NCBI GenBank assembly: GCA_946531975.1
Contig: CAMNAY010000003.1
Span: forward strand, 1-29,290
Length of the DNA: 29,290 nucleotides
From: an uncultured Ruminococcus sp.
GTDB taxonomy: Bacteria > Bacillota > Clostridia > Oscillospirales > Ruminococcaceae
Direction of reading: 5' to 3'
Shown here: positions 1-6,643 of the stretch, in pieces
How positions within the stretch are numbered: position 1 is the stretch's first letter
Layout of the letters: every line of letters begins with the position of its first letter
Program-made: the position numbers and the translations under genes
The notes under the pieces: generated by a model
Seen by the model: only the letters and a program-made list of their open reading frames with translations
What the model was told of the DNA's origin: nothing
Database searches by the model: none

Positions 1-38
1 GTATAGATTATTCTATCGGAATCAAACTATCAGGGGTA

Positions 39-71
39 TTTTGTCCTATTTGTAGTATACATAGGACAAAA
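39..71. repeat. Perfect 11-bp inverted repeat in the left intergenic region
   Basis: TTTTGTCCTAT at 39-49 is mirrored by ATAGGACAAAA at 61-71 around an 11-nt spacer. The stem is AT-rich with T on its left and A on its right, so it is not a typical Rho-independent terminator in either direction. It could be an operator or the weak end of a gene left of the window. The remainder of 1-281 holds no convincing gene. Confidence 0.5.
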
Positions 72-183
72 ACAACAAATGCAGCATGAACATTTTGTTT
101 ATAATCACAGCATGTACAATTTCAACATCTAAATTTTGTGAATCGTTACAATTACCGTGCAGCTTTAACTATAAAATTTCTAC

Positions 184-212
184 TTGCGCTTTTGGCTGAA
201 AGCATGTATGAT
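184..212 (+). promoter_or_regulatory. Putative sigma-A promoter for the first lipoprotein gene
   Basis: TTGCGC at 184-189 and TATGAT at 207-212 are 17 nt apart and lie about 70 nt before the ATG at 282. The same -35 hexamer recurs at 4129-4134 on the minus strand. Moderate match only. Confidence 0.45.
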
Positions 213-281
213 ATAAATAGGATCATCTGAAGCAGATTTCACCTGCATCAGAGCTTAATTCTACGAAAGGAATCCGCATCC

Positions 282-1019
282 ATGAAACAAAAGTGCCTTT
301 CCCTGCTCGCCGCCGCTGCTCTGCTCACCGTCTGTACTGCCTGCACCGGCAGTCACACCGGCAGCTCCGCAGACCCCGATGCCGCAGACAGCTCCGCCGA
401 TCAGACGCTGCCTGTGGTTTCCTCTCAGGAATCCGAACCGGATCCGGCAGCATCGGAACAGGGCGACGAATCCGAAACGGAACAGCTTGCTGCCGCGGCA
501 TCCGGCGATGCCTACCTCTTTATCTGTGACGAGCGCTGTTACCTCAGCTATGACGGAACTGCCGATACGCTGCTCGCCTGCGGCGCGGTCTGTACTCCGA
601 TCAAAGACAACGGACAGTATACGGTTCGTGTCAGCACCGATACCGCGGGCTGCCGTCTCGCTGTCACAGGTGACCCGAACGCTGAACTGACTGCCGGCGG
701 ACTGTCCTATGCCGCAGTCGCGGTCAAAGACGGCGCTGTGAACTTTCCTGAACTCTGCATCACGATTGACAAGGTTCTTGTCAACGGGAGGGAGATTCCG
801 CTGACCGCACAGAATTACACCTATTCACCTGACGGCACGGATCTCCGTGCGGTGCTGTATTCCGGGTGGGACAGCAGGCTGCCGGAGGGCGCACGCACCC
901 CAAACGGACCGGTCTCCGGCGACTTCGGCACATACTCCGCGCAAATCGCTGAACTGTCCGATTTTGCAGGCTGGAAGACAGTCGAAGTGACATTCACAGT
1001 CTCCGGCATCAAGGAATAA
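282..1019 (+). CDS. Putative secreted lipoprotein, function unknown
   Basis: A 245-aa protein with a type II signal peptide: charged MKQK, a hydrophobic stretch (about 6-18) and a lipobox ending T-A-C with the candidate lipidated Cys21. It is followed by a roughly 50-residue Ser/Asp/Glu-rich low-complexity linker, typical of lipoproteins held away from the membrane. The rest (about 70-245) is a beta-rich domain I do not recognise. The start is supported by GAAAGGA 10 nt upstream of the ATG and a candidate promoter at 184-212. The gene stands alone on the plus strand, with its stop about 40 nt before the tRNA-Arg promoter. No enzyme motif is visible, so a substrate-binding or envelope role is only a guess. 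Confidence 0.8.
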   Translation: MKQKCLSLLAAAALLTVCTACTGSHTGSSADPDAADSSADQTLPVVSSQESEPDPAASEQGDESETEQLAAAASGDAYLFICDERCYLSYDGTADTLLACGAVCTPIKDNGQYTVRVSTDTAGCRLAVTGDPNAELTAGGLSYAAVAVKDGAVNFPELCITIDKVLVNGREIPLTAQNYTYSPDGTDLRAVLYSGWDSRLPEGARTPNGPVSGDFGTYSAQIAELSDFAGWKTVEVTFTVSGIKE

Positions 1020-1061
1020 AGCTGTCCGCACTGGATTTCCGAATTTTTTTTGAAAAAGGGC

Positions 1062-1090
1062 TTGACATTTTCCGGAATCTGTGCTATAAT
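1062..1090 (+). promoter_or_regulatory. Promoter of tRNA-Arg
   Basis: TTGACA (1062-1067), 17-nt spacer, TATAAT (1085-1090) with an extended -10 TGC just before it. A small hairpin (GGATG/CATCC, 1103-1115) lies in the leader before the tRNA and may guide 5' processing. Confidence 0.9.
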
Positions 1091-1123
1091 AGCAGAGTTG
1101 ACGGATGAAACATCCGATCAAAT

Positions 1124-1197
1124 GCGCCGGTAGCTCAGCTGGATAGAGTAACTGGCTACGAACCAGTAGGTCGGGGGTTCGAATCCCTTCCGGCGCA
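1124..1197 (+). tRNA. tRNA-Arg (anticodon ACG)
   Basis: A 74-nt cloverleaf. The acceptor GCGCCGG pairs with CCGGCGC, with discriminator A and no encoded CCA. The D arm carries TAGCTCAGC, the anticodon arm ACTGG-CTACGAA-CCAGT gives anticodon ACG, and the T arm has GGTTCGAATCC. ACG is normally converted to ICG by TadA to read CGU/CGC/CGA. Confidence 0.97.
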
Positions 1198-1200
1198 TTC

Positions 1201-1230
1201 AAAAACCGATGCGGTCTGCATCGGTTTTTT
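1201..1230 (+). terminator. Rho-independent terminator after tRNA-Arg
   Basis: CCGATGC (1206-1212) pairs with GCATCGG (1218-1224) around a 5-nt loop, followed by six T. The A-run on the left side means it could also act on the other strand. Confidence 0.92.
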
Positions 1231-1251
1231 GTTTATATCAAAGAAACAAGC

Positions 1252-1279
1252 AAGCCGCCCGCTGATCAGCAGGCGGCTT
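1252..1279 (-). terminator. Hairpin terminator for the minus-strand dehydratase-related gene
   Basis: AAGCCGCC (1252-1259) pairs with GGCGGCTT (1272-1279), enclosing the palindrome GCTGATCAGC. It lies just beyond the stop codon at 1284. The tract following on the minus strand is T-rich (GCTTGTTTCTTTG) but not a pure T run. Confidence 0.6.
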
Positions 1280-1283
1280 TTGT

Positions 1284-2513
1284 TTACTTCGGTTTTCTTG
1301 CATTCGCGAGCATCAGCTTGACACGGTTCTCCTGATTGACCCGTGTCGCACCCGGGTCATAGTCGATCGCCGTGATATTCGCGTTGGGGTATGCATTCTT
1401 GATGACGCGCATCATGCCCTTTGCAACAATGTGATTCGGCAGGCAGCCAAACGGCTGTGTGCAGATGATGTTCTCGGTGCCGGTTTCGGCAAGCGCCGCC
1501 ATTTCCGCGGTAATCAGCCAGCCCTCGCCCATGTTCACGCCCTGATTCATGTACTTGTCGGCACAGCGGCGCAGATGCTCAAAGTCATGCGGCGGATCGA
1601 ACACACCGTGCTTCTTTACGGCATTGATCTGCTGCTTCTGCATCTTGTAGATTGCCTGATAGCCGATCGAGTTGACAAGGATTTTCTTGTCAAAATAATG
1701 ATACAGCTTGCCCTCGACGCCTGCGCTGATTGCACAGTACATTACAAACTCCAGCAGCGTCGGAATGACCGGCTCGCAGCCCTCCGACAGCAGGTATTCC
1801 TCAAGATGATTGTTCGCGAGCGGAGAATACTTCACGTAGATCTCACCGACGATGCCGACGCGGATCTTATTGCGCGCAGTACGCGGAATCGCAGCAAAAT
1901 CATCGAGAATCCACTTATAATTCCGCTTGGTATGCAGAAAATCTCTCGTCTGGAACATTTTTTCGAGCCGCTTCTGCCACTTTTGCAGCACACGGTCGGT
2001 CATGCCCTTTTTCTTTTCATAAGGGCGGCACTGATTCGCGATTACCATGAGCAGGTCGCCGTACAGCACTGCGTACAGGAACTTCAGGAAGATCGGTGCG
2101 GTGAGCTGGAAGCCGGACTTCGGGTCCTTCTCCAGACCGGAAAAGTTCAGCGAAATCACCGGAACCTGCGGGAACGGCTCTGCAAGTGCCTTCCGCAGAA
2201 GATGAATATAGTTTGAAGCACGGCAGCCGCCGCCGGTCTGCGTAATGAGGAGCGCGGTTTTATCCGGATCGTACCGTCCGGATTTCAGCGCCTCCATAAA
2301 CTGTCCGATGACGAGCAGCGCCGGATAGCAGGTGTCGTTGTGGACATTCTTCAGCCCCTCATCGACCACCGCACGGCTCGATGTGCGCAGCAGCTCACAG
2401 TGATAGCCGTAGTATTTCAGCACACTGATCAGCAGCTGAAAGTGAACCGGCAGCATATCCGGCACAAGAATCGTGTGGGTTTTCTTCATTTCCGGTGTAA
2501 ACCGTGCTGGCAT
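1284..2513 (-). CDS. 2-hydroxyacyl-CoA dehydratase-related iron-sulfur protein (COG3581/DUF2229-like)
   Basis: A 409-aa protein resembling the non-ATPase part of the large activase/dehydratase-related proteins of Clostridia. Recognisable segments are NDTCYPALLVIGQF (59-72), TQTGGGCRASNY (91-102), a Rossmann-like GIVGEIYVKYSPLANN (220-235), QPFGCLPNHIVAKG (353-366) and TRVNQENR (390-397). Conserved-looking cysteines at 62, 97, 260 and 357 are candidate Fe-S ligands. The usual large homologues carry two BadF/BcrA ATPase domains before this region; here it stands alone, so an ATPase partner, if needed, must be encoded elsewhere. The start has GGAGGT about 7 nt upstream. It lies 51 nt after the uncharacterised gene 2565-3056 and probably shares its promoter. 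The family name is fairly secure; the substrate is unknown. Confidence 0.82.
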   Translation of the reverse strand: MPARFTPEMKKTHTILVPDMLPVHFQLLISVLKYYGYHCELLRTSSRAVVDEGLKNVHNDTCYPALLVIGQFMEALKSGRYDPDKTALLITQTGGGCRASNYIHLLRKALAEPFPQVPVISLNFSGLEKDPKSGFQLTAPIFLKFLYAVLYGDLLMVIANQCRPYEKKKGMTDRVLQKWQKRLEKMFQTRDFLHTKRNYKWILDDFAAIPRTARNKIRVGIVGEIYVKYSPLANNHLEEYLLSEGCEPVIPTLLEFVMYCAISAGVEGKLYHYFDKKILVNSIGYQAIYKMQKQQINAVKKHGVFDPPHDFEHLRRCADKYMNQGVNMGEGWLITAEMAALAETGTENIICTQPFGCLPNHIVAKGMMRVIKNAYPNANITAIDYDPGATRVNQENRVKLMLANARKPK

Positions 2514-2564
2514 ACTCTAACCTCCGCTTAATATTGAATCAGAAACGATGCAGGGATCCCGATT

Positions 2565-3056
2565 TCAGAACTCGATCTGATACGGGAAACCGAACGCCTG
2601 AATTTTCTCTTTTTTGGGCTTTCTGAGGATCATCGGCAGCGTGTGATAGCACAGCCTGCCCTCCTGATCAATGATCTGCGCCTGAAACGGATGACAGGTG
2701 ATATGTTCCTCCCTGCAAAGCCGCTGAAATGCCGAAACAAACACCTCGAACAGCTCATTTTCAGGATTCAGCGTGATCTCCTGCATCTTTTTATGCATAA
2801 ATTTCTTTTTCTTTTCCGTGATGACAAAGGGCATCTCAAAGTCATTTTCGCTGAGGGTAAGGAAACCGCTGATGACCGCCTTGCCCTCCAAAGTTTCATA
2901 TTCCCCGCTGCGGGCGGCAATGCGCGCCTGTTCCTCGATCAGATCGACATATTTTCCGGCGAGATTTTTAGCCTGATGATATCGCCGGCTCTTGAAGTCA
3001 GTTTCCATATCGCCGTGCAGCTTGACTTCCGCACGCAGTTGCTCTATGAACTTCAT
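2565..3056 (-). CDS. Uncharacterised conserved-looking protein
   Basis: A 163-aa protein of mixed charge with no signal peptide or membrane segment. It has a basic helical N-terminus, a run KKKKFMHKKM near the middle, a candidate coiled or helical segment around the first 50 residues, and two cysteines in a CREEHITCH segment. I do not recognise the family. An ATG nine bases earlier (3065) overlaps the Shine-Dalgarno AGAAGGA, so the ATG at 3056, 8 nt downstream of that site, is the better start. It is the first gene after the promoter at 3117-3145 and is followed after 51 nt by the dehydratase-related gene, which suggests joint expression and perhaps a helper role. That role is inference. Confidence 0.8.
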   Translation of the reverse strand: MKFIEQLRAEVKLHGDMETDFKSRRYHQAKNLAGKYVDLIEEQARIAARSGEYETLEGKAVISGFLTLSENDFEMPFVITEKKKKFMHKKMQEITLNPENELFEVFVSAFQRLCREEHITCHPFQAQIIDQEGRLCYHTLPMILRKPKKEKIQAFGFPYQIEF

Positions 3057-3116
3057 TTGTATCATCCTTCTGAAATGTTCTTATCCGCAGATCTCTTTCT
3101 TTTCGCAGACATAATT

Positions 3117-3145
3117 ATTATAGCACATAATCGCAAAAAGTGCAA
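3117..3145 (-). promoter_or_regulatory. Strong promoter for the 3056-1284 operon
   Basis: On the minus strand TTGCAC, 17-nt spacer, TATAAT, with the extended element TGTGC directly before the -10. It is about 60 nt upstream of the start at 3056. Confidence 0.85.
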
Positions 3146-3174
3146 TGGGAGAAAAGGCAAAAATTCGCTCAAAA

Positions 3175-3876
3175 TCAAACTGACCGCCGCCCCGCCGGCG
3201 TGCCGCAGTCCGGGCAGAATCTGCTGTGCAGATCCTTTTTGCCGCAGGTCGGGCAATCCCATGTTTCCGGCAGCATCGGCGGCGCAGGCATTCCGCATTC
3301 GGGACAGAATTTGCCGTGCAGTCCCTGCTGACCGCATCCGCAGTTCCATGTTTCACTGTCGGTGCGGAAGCTGCGTTTTCTCTGCTCTGCCGCTGCTTCG
3401 TCGATTCCCTTCGCATGGAGCTGCTCGATCATTTCCGCCTGCTTTTGTGCCGCTGTTTCCGCATCCATCACCATATACTGCATCATCCCCATGCTGAACG
3501 GAGCGGTCGGCGCGGAGGGACACATCACCGCTCCCATGAACTTTGTTTCTGATAAAGACGCAAGCAGTCTTTGTCCGTCGAACCACGCATCCTCCATCAA
3601 CTGCTTCAGCTTTGGATAGGGCAGCGGAATCCCGGCTGCATCATCGCCGCGCAGATAAACCGCGCTGTGATACGGCTTGAGAACAGGCGCAGCATCCGGA
3701 TTTTCTTCGATCAGCTTGCAGACCTGCTCCAGCAGCCGGTCAAAATCTTCCTTCGTCAGCGGTGCTTTTGCGTCGGTATCTCCGTCCCGGAGGGAAACAG
3801 TATGATTTTTGCATGTCAGCGTATAGAATTCACCGTCATCTGTTCCGCATTCAATGCGTTCGATCTGCTCTTTCAT
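3175..3876 (-). CDS. Double zinc-ribbon protein, function unknown
   Basis: A 233-aa soluble protein. Residues 1-165 form a domain I do not recognise, with an acidic/helical segment (about 41-60), a Met-rich stretch MGMMQYMVM (129-137) and a helix rich in Glu and Lys. The C-terminus carries two zinc ribbons: Cys179/181...191/194 and Cys208/211...221/224. The second is a normal CxxC-CxxC knuckle pair; the first has CxC in place of its first CxxC. The two ribbons are similar to each other (W-[ND]-C...LH-[GS]-[KR]-F-C-P-[ED]-C-G-[MT]-P), indicating internal duplication. The start has an excellent AGAAGGAG. Its ATG overlaps the stop of a tiny upstream ORF (ATGA). Zinc ribbons of this kind mediate protein or nucleic-acid contacts; the partner is unknown. 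Confidence 0.85.
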   Translation of the reverse strand: MKEQIERIECGTDDGEFYTLTCKNHTVSLRDGDTDAKAPLTKEDFDRLLEQVCKLIEENPDAAPVLKPYHSAVYLRGDDAAGIPLPYPKLKQLMEDAWFDGQRLLASLSETKFMGAVMCPSAPTAPFSMGMMQYMVMDAETAAQKQAEMIEQLHAKGIDEAAAEQRKRSFRTDSETWNCGCGQQGLHGKFCPECGMPAPPMLPETWDCPTCGKKDLHSRFCPDCGTPAGRRSV

Positions 3877-3947
3877 GTGCTGTTCTCCTTCTGTGTTTTC
3901 GGTAATTTCATAATCAGTTCGTATGCAGGAAGTGCTCGGATCTTCAT
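3873..3947 (-). CDS. Possible 24-aa leader peptide, coupled to the zinc-ribbon gene
   Basis: A 24-codon ORF (MKIRALPAYELIMKLPKTQK...) whose TGA overlaps the zinc-ribbon ATG as ATGA, and whose own ATG overlaps the stop of the 33-codon ORF upstream, again as ATGA. It lies between a candidate promoter (4106-4134) and the zinc-ribbon gene. It has no strong ribosome site of its own, so translation would rely on coupling. It may be chance, or a translational-coupling leader. Confidence 0.3.
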   Translation of the reverse strand: MKIRALPAYELIMKLPKTQKENST

Positions 3948-4045
3948 GCTGCCGCCGATGCGTTCCGCCGCGGTTCGCGTTTCTCTGTCAGCATCAGTCC
4001 GGCAAACAGATTCACCGCAAAGATCAGGGCACAGACAGAAACCAT
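3944..4045 (-). CDS. Possible 33-aa single-pass membrane peptide
   Basis: A 33-codon ORF: a hydrophobic stretch (residues 3-19, VSVCALIFAVNLFAGLM) followed by a basic tail (KREPRR), the profile of a small membrane peptide with a cytoplasmic C-terminus. Its TGA overlaps the next ATG (ATGA). There is an in-frame stop just upstream and only a weak ribosome site (GGAAATT). It falls in the roughly 220-nt stretch between a candidate promoter and the zinc-ribbon gene. Supported only by its arrangement. Confidence 0.28.
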   Translation of the reverse strand: MVSVCALIFAVNLFAGLMLTEKREPRRNASAAA

Positions 4046-4105
4046 AACAGGAATTTCCGGTTAATATTTGACAAAGCCGCTTCCTGCCTTTCCTTCGTTT
4101 GTTAC

Positions 4106-4134
4106 AGTATATCATAAAACACGAAAAAGCGCAA
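4106..4134 (-). promoter_or_regulatory. Candidate promoter for the zinc-ribbon gene
   Basis: On the minus strand TTGCGC and TATACT are separated by 17 nt, just beyond the terminator of the CotH gene. It would give a 5' leader of about 220 nt that contains the two tiny ORFs. Without it, 3877-4210 would be an unexplained gap. Confidence 0.5.
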
Positions 4135-4162
4135 TGGAACGGCTGAAAAAACTGAATCCGAG

Positions 4163-4199
4163 CAAAAAAGAGCAGCATTTCCGCACCGGAAACGCCGCC
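4163..4199 (-). terminator. Rho-independent terminator of the wall-synthesis/CotH operon
   Basis: On the minus strand a long stem with three G-T wobbles (core GTTTCCG/CGGAAAT, loop GTG) is followed by CTTTTTT. It begins about a dozen bases after the CotH stop codon. Confidence 0.85.
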
Positions 4200-4210
4200 C
4201 TGATACACTG

Positions 4211-6610
4211 TTATTGATCCTCTTTGACCGGAAGCGCATAGACATTGCCCACCAGTGCCGCCGTATAGCTCCGCATAATATGCAGCGCATCCGCGGCATT
4301 GATGATGCCGTTCTTGTCAACGTCGCCGTTCCTCAGCTGTGTGCTGTTTGCCGTGACATCCAGTCCGCAGAGCTGCTTGACATGATATTGCAGCAGGAGC
4401 TGTGCGTCCCGCGCATCGACATGCATGCTCTCATCAAAGTCGCCGGAAAACTCCGCTCTCGGAACACTGTTCAGGCTCTCCGCTGCTGCGGCATAGGCGT
4501 CCTTTGCATCCTCCAGCGAGCCGGCTGCCATGATCGACGCCTGACCCTCCTCAATCAGAGTGTCGAGTGCGATGCGCCCCTCGGAATCATACCGCGCCAG
4601 ATCGACATGATCCAGCTCAGCGGGCAGCTCCGCAGAGAGCTTTTCCGTCATGGTACCCAGCCATTCCTTCCGCAGGAACTTCCAGCGAAGCTCGACGCGG
4701 TTGCGCAGGAACTCAACGATCTCCGGATAGGTCTCGCCGTTGTACGGTCCAAGAACCTTATACGGTCTCTTGCCGTACATATGCCAGCGGGCGTTGTTCA
4801 TCTCCGCAGAAGCATTGAGAGATTCGCCGAGCTGTGTGATGCCCGAACCGCCCTCCTGCGAAGGATCACAGAGTGCGCGGAGCTGATCGTCGAACCGCTC
4901 ATAGTACAGCTCTGCCACGCGCTTGACAAAGGCATCGTCATGCGTATAAAGCTGCATGATCCAGCCGACGCCCAGCGCCGTTGTCTCATTGTCCTCATCC
5001 TTGTTGAAGCCGCTGATCGGGTAATATGCCGCATACAGCTCATCGGCTTTTCCGCTGTAAACGGTCTTCTGCTGCGAAGGGTCGCCCGCAACGCCGGAGA
5101 TAATGCCGCGGCTGAAATTGTAATAACCCAGGTCGAAATCCCATGCCGGACCGTAATGCAGCTTGCCGTCGCCCTTGGAATCGGAATCCTTGTAGAGATA
5201 GAAGCTCGTGAAGGTCGCATCGACATTCTGTGAGATTTCCTGAAGCATATAGCCGAGAATCAGCGAATCCACATCAATATATTCGCTGTAATGCTTTCCC
5301 TTTGCATTGTAGCCGTTCTCGGAATAGATCGCATCCTCCATATCCTGCACAAAGGCGCGGATATATTCGACCTGTGCCTTGGAGGCATATTCCGGACCGT
5401 CGATCTGAATCGTCTGTCCGCGTGTCGTCACAAAGCCGCTCTCCGACTTATAGCGGTAACGGTTCGAGAGCTGGAACTGAAGCAGGTAGCCGCCGGTGAT
5501 GTCTGCCGGATTATTCGGGATGTTCCAGTATTTATAGGTATCCCGCTTAAATTCTGTGGTACCGCCCTGACCGTAGTCCTTCAGTTCCTTGGCATTGAGT
5601 CCCTCGGTCAGTTCCTCCAGATCGGTGATGTTCACGCGCTGCTTCTGAATCTGCGCTTTTTCATAGAGCTGATAGGTACCGCGGTAGGTGCCGTCCGAAT
5701 ACAGATCGACAAAGGTGCAGTCCAGTGTAACATCTACCCCCGCCTTGCGCCCCATTTCCGTGGTAATGACGTTGCGCAGCATGGAGTGATCGAGGTAGTT
5801 GCTCAGCAGCACCCATTTTTTCGCCTTGCCCATGCCGTACAGATTTGCCTTTGCAGGCAGCTTGAAATTATAGGGCTTTTTCTTGCTGTAATCCCATGAG
5901 GAATTGCCGTGACGGTAGAATTTCTCGATATCGCCGCTGTAACTGACCGTTCCGGTTTCTGTCAGCATCAGCGTCTTGGCGGTCTGGCTCTGATTCCAGT
6001 GAATGTCGAGCCATTCCGTGCCGCCGGTCGGTGTTGACAGATACATGACCTTCTGGTCAGACTGCATGACATGCAGGACACCGTAATCCAGCGCACCGAC
6101 CTTCACCGTGAACTCATCCGCCGTTGCGAAGATATCGGTCGATTGCGCGGAGACCAGCGGAACATCGTTCAGCGTGACCGGCAGACCGGATGTGACTTCC
6201 ACTGTCAGATTGCTGCGGTCAGCCGTTGCCGGCAGGAACAGGTACCGTGAATCGTCATACGGGCTGTACCACACATCCACATAGTCCATATCTGTTGAGA
6301 CCTGCGGGCTGATGTTGCTGACACGGATCTTCGACAGCGGACCGGTCTCATACTTCCGGTTTGCCGGCTTGATCGTGCCGTCCGTTCCGTAGAACGCATT
6401 GGGATCGTCATCGTCATACTCGCCCTTGCGGACGCTCTGCGCGCCGTCCTCGCTGCGTTCACCGGCTTCGACAGACGCCGCACTTCCGGTCAGCTGCTGC
6501 GGCATCGCATAAAGCACGCCTGCGCTTGCCGCCAGCAGCATCGAAAACGAAAGCACTGCCGCGCATACATGGCTGCTTCTGTTAAAGCCGCCTTCTTTTT
6601 GGTTTTTCAT
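4211..6610 (-). CDS. Secreted CotH-family protein with C-terminal dockerin
   Basis: A 799-aa protein: signal peptide (about 14-35), acidic linker (48-72), a beta-rich region (about 90-220), a CotH domain (about 220-560) and a dockerin (723-788). CotH signatures are RHGNSSW (233-239), KKPYNFKL, KKWVLLSNYLDHSMLRN (264-280), GTYQLYEK (311-318), GGYLLQFQ and the acidic WDFDLGYYN (490-498). CotH proteins are atypical secreted kinases in spore coats, and CotH modules recur in cellulosomal proteins. The dockerin's first loop is degenerate (DFDESMHVDARD lacks Asp/Asn at position 5 and Gly at 6); the second (DVDKNGIINAAD) is canonical. The gene starts 33 nt after the PBP gene, with GAGGGTGG before the ATG, so it is probably co-transcribed with wall-synthesis genes. 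It is presumably extracellular and scaffold-bound; whether it is an active kinase or a binding module cannot be told. Confidence 0.93.
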   Translation of the reverse strand: MKNQKEGGFNRSSHVCAAVLSFSMLLAASAGVLYAMPQQLTGSAASVEAGERSEDGAQSVRKGEYDDDDPNAFYGTDGTIKPANRKYETGPLSKIRVSNISPQVSTDMDYVDVWYSPYDDSRYLFLPATADRSNLTVEVTSGLPVTLNDVPLVSAQSTDIFATADEFTVKVGALDYGVLHVMQSDQKVMYLSTPTGGTEWLDIHWNQSQTAKTLMLTETGTVSYSGDIEKFYRHGNSSWDYSKKKPYNFKLPAKANLYGMGKAKKWVLLSNYLDHSMLRNVITTEMGRKAGVDVTLDCTFVDLYSDGTYRGTYQLYEKAQIQKQRVNITDLEELTEGLNAKELKDYGQGGTTEFKRDTYKYWNIPNNPADITGGYLLQFQLSNRYRYKSESGFVTTRGQTIQIDGPEYASKAQVEYIRAFVQDMEDAIYSENGYNAKGKHYSEYIDVDSLILGYMLQEISQNVDATFTSFYLYKDSDSKGDGKLHYGPAWDFDLGYYNFSRGIISGVAGDPSQQKTVYSGKADELYAAYYPISGFNKDEDNETTALGVGWIMQLYTHDDAFVKRVAELYYERFDDQLRALCDPSQEGGSGITQLGESLNASAEMNNARWHMYGKRPYKVLGPYNGETYPEIVEFLRNRVELRWKFLRKEWLGTMTEKLSAELPAELDHVDLARYDSEGRIALDTLIEEGQASIMAAGSLEDAKDAYAAAAESLNSVPRAEFSGDFDESMHVDARDAQLLLQYHVKQLCGLDVTANSTQLRNGDVDKNGIINAADALHIMRSYTAALVGNVYALPVKEDQ

Positions 6611-6643
6611 GTTACCACCCTCAAATTTGAAATAATAGCGTTC

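Noticed and set aside
825..1202. Minus-strand ORF across the tRNA-Arg
   Set aside because: It is antisense to the lipoprotein gene and to the tRNA, with no ribosome site; a shadow of GC-rich sequence.
3948..4208. The upstream part of a 111-codon frame ending at 3873
   Set aside because: It begins within the CotH terminator and runs through the candidate promoter without a ribosome site; only its last 24 codons are kept as a possible small ORF.
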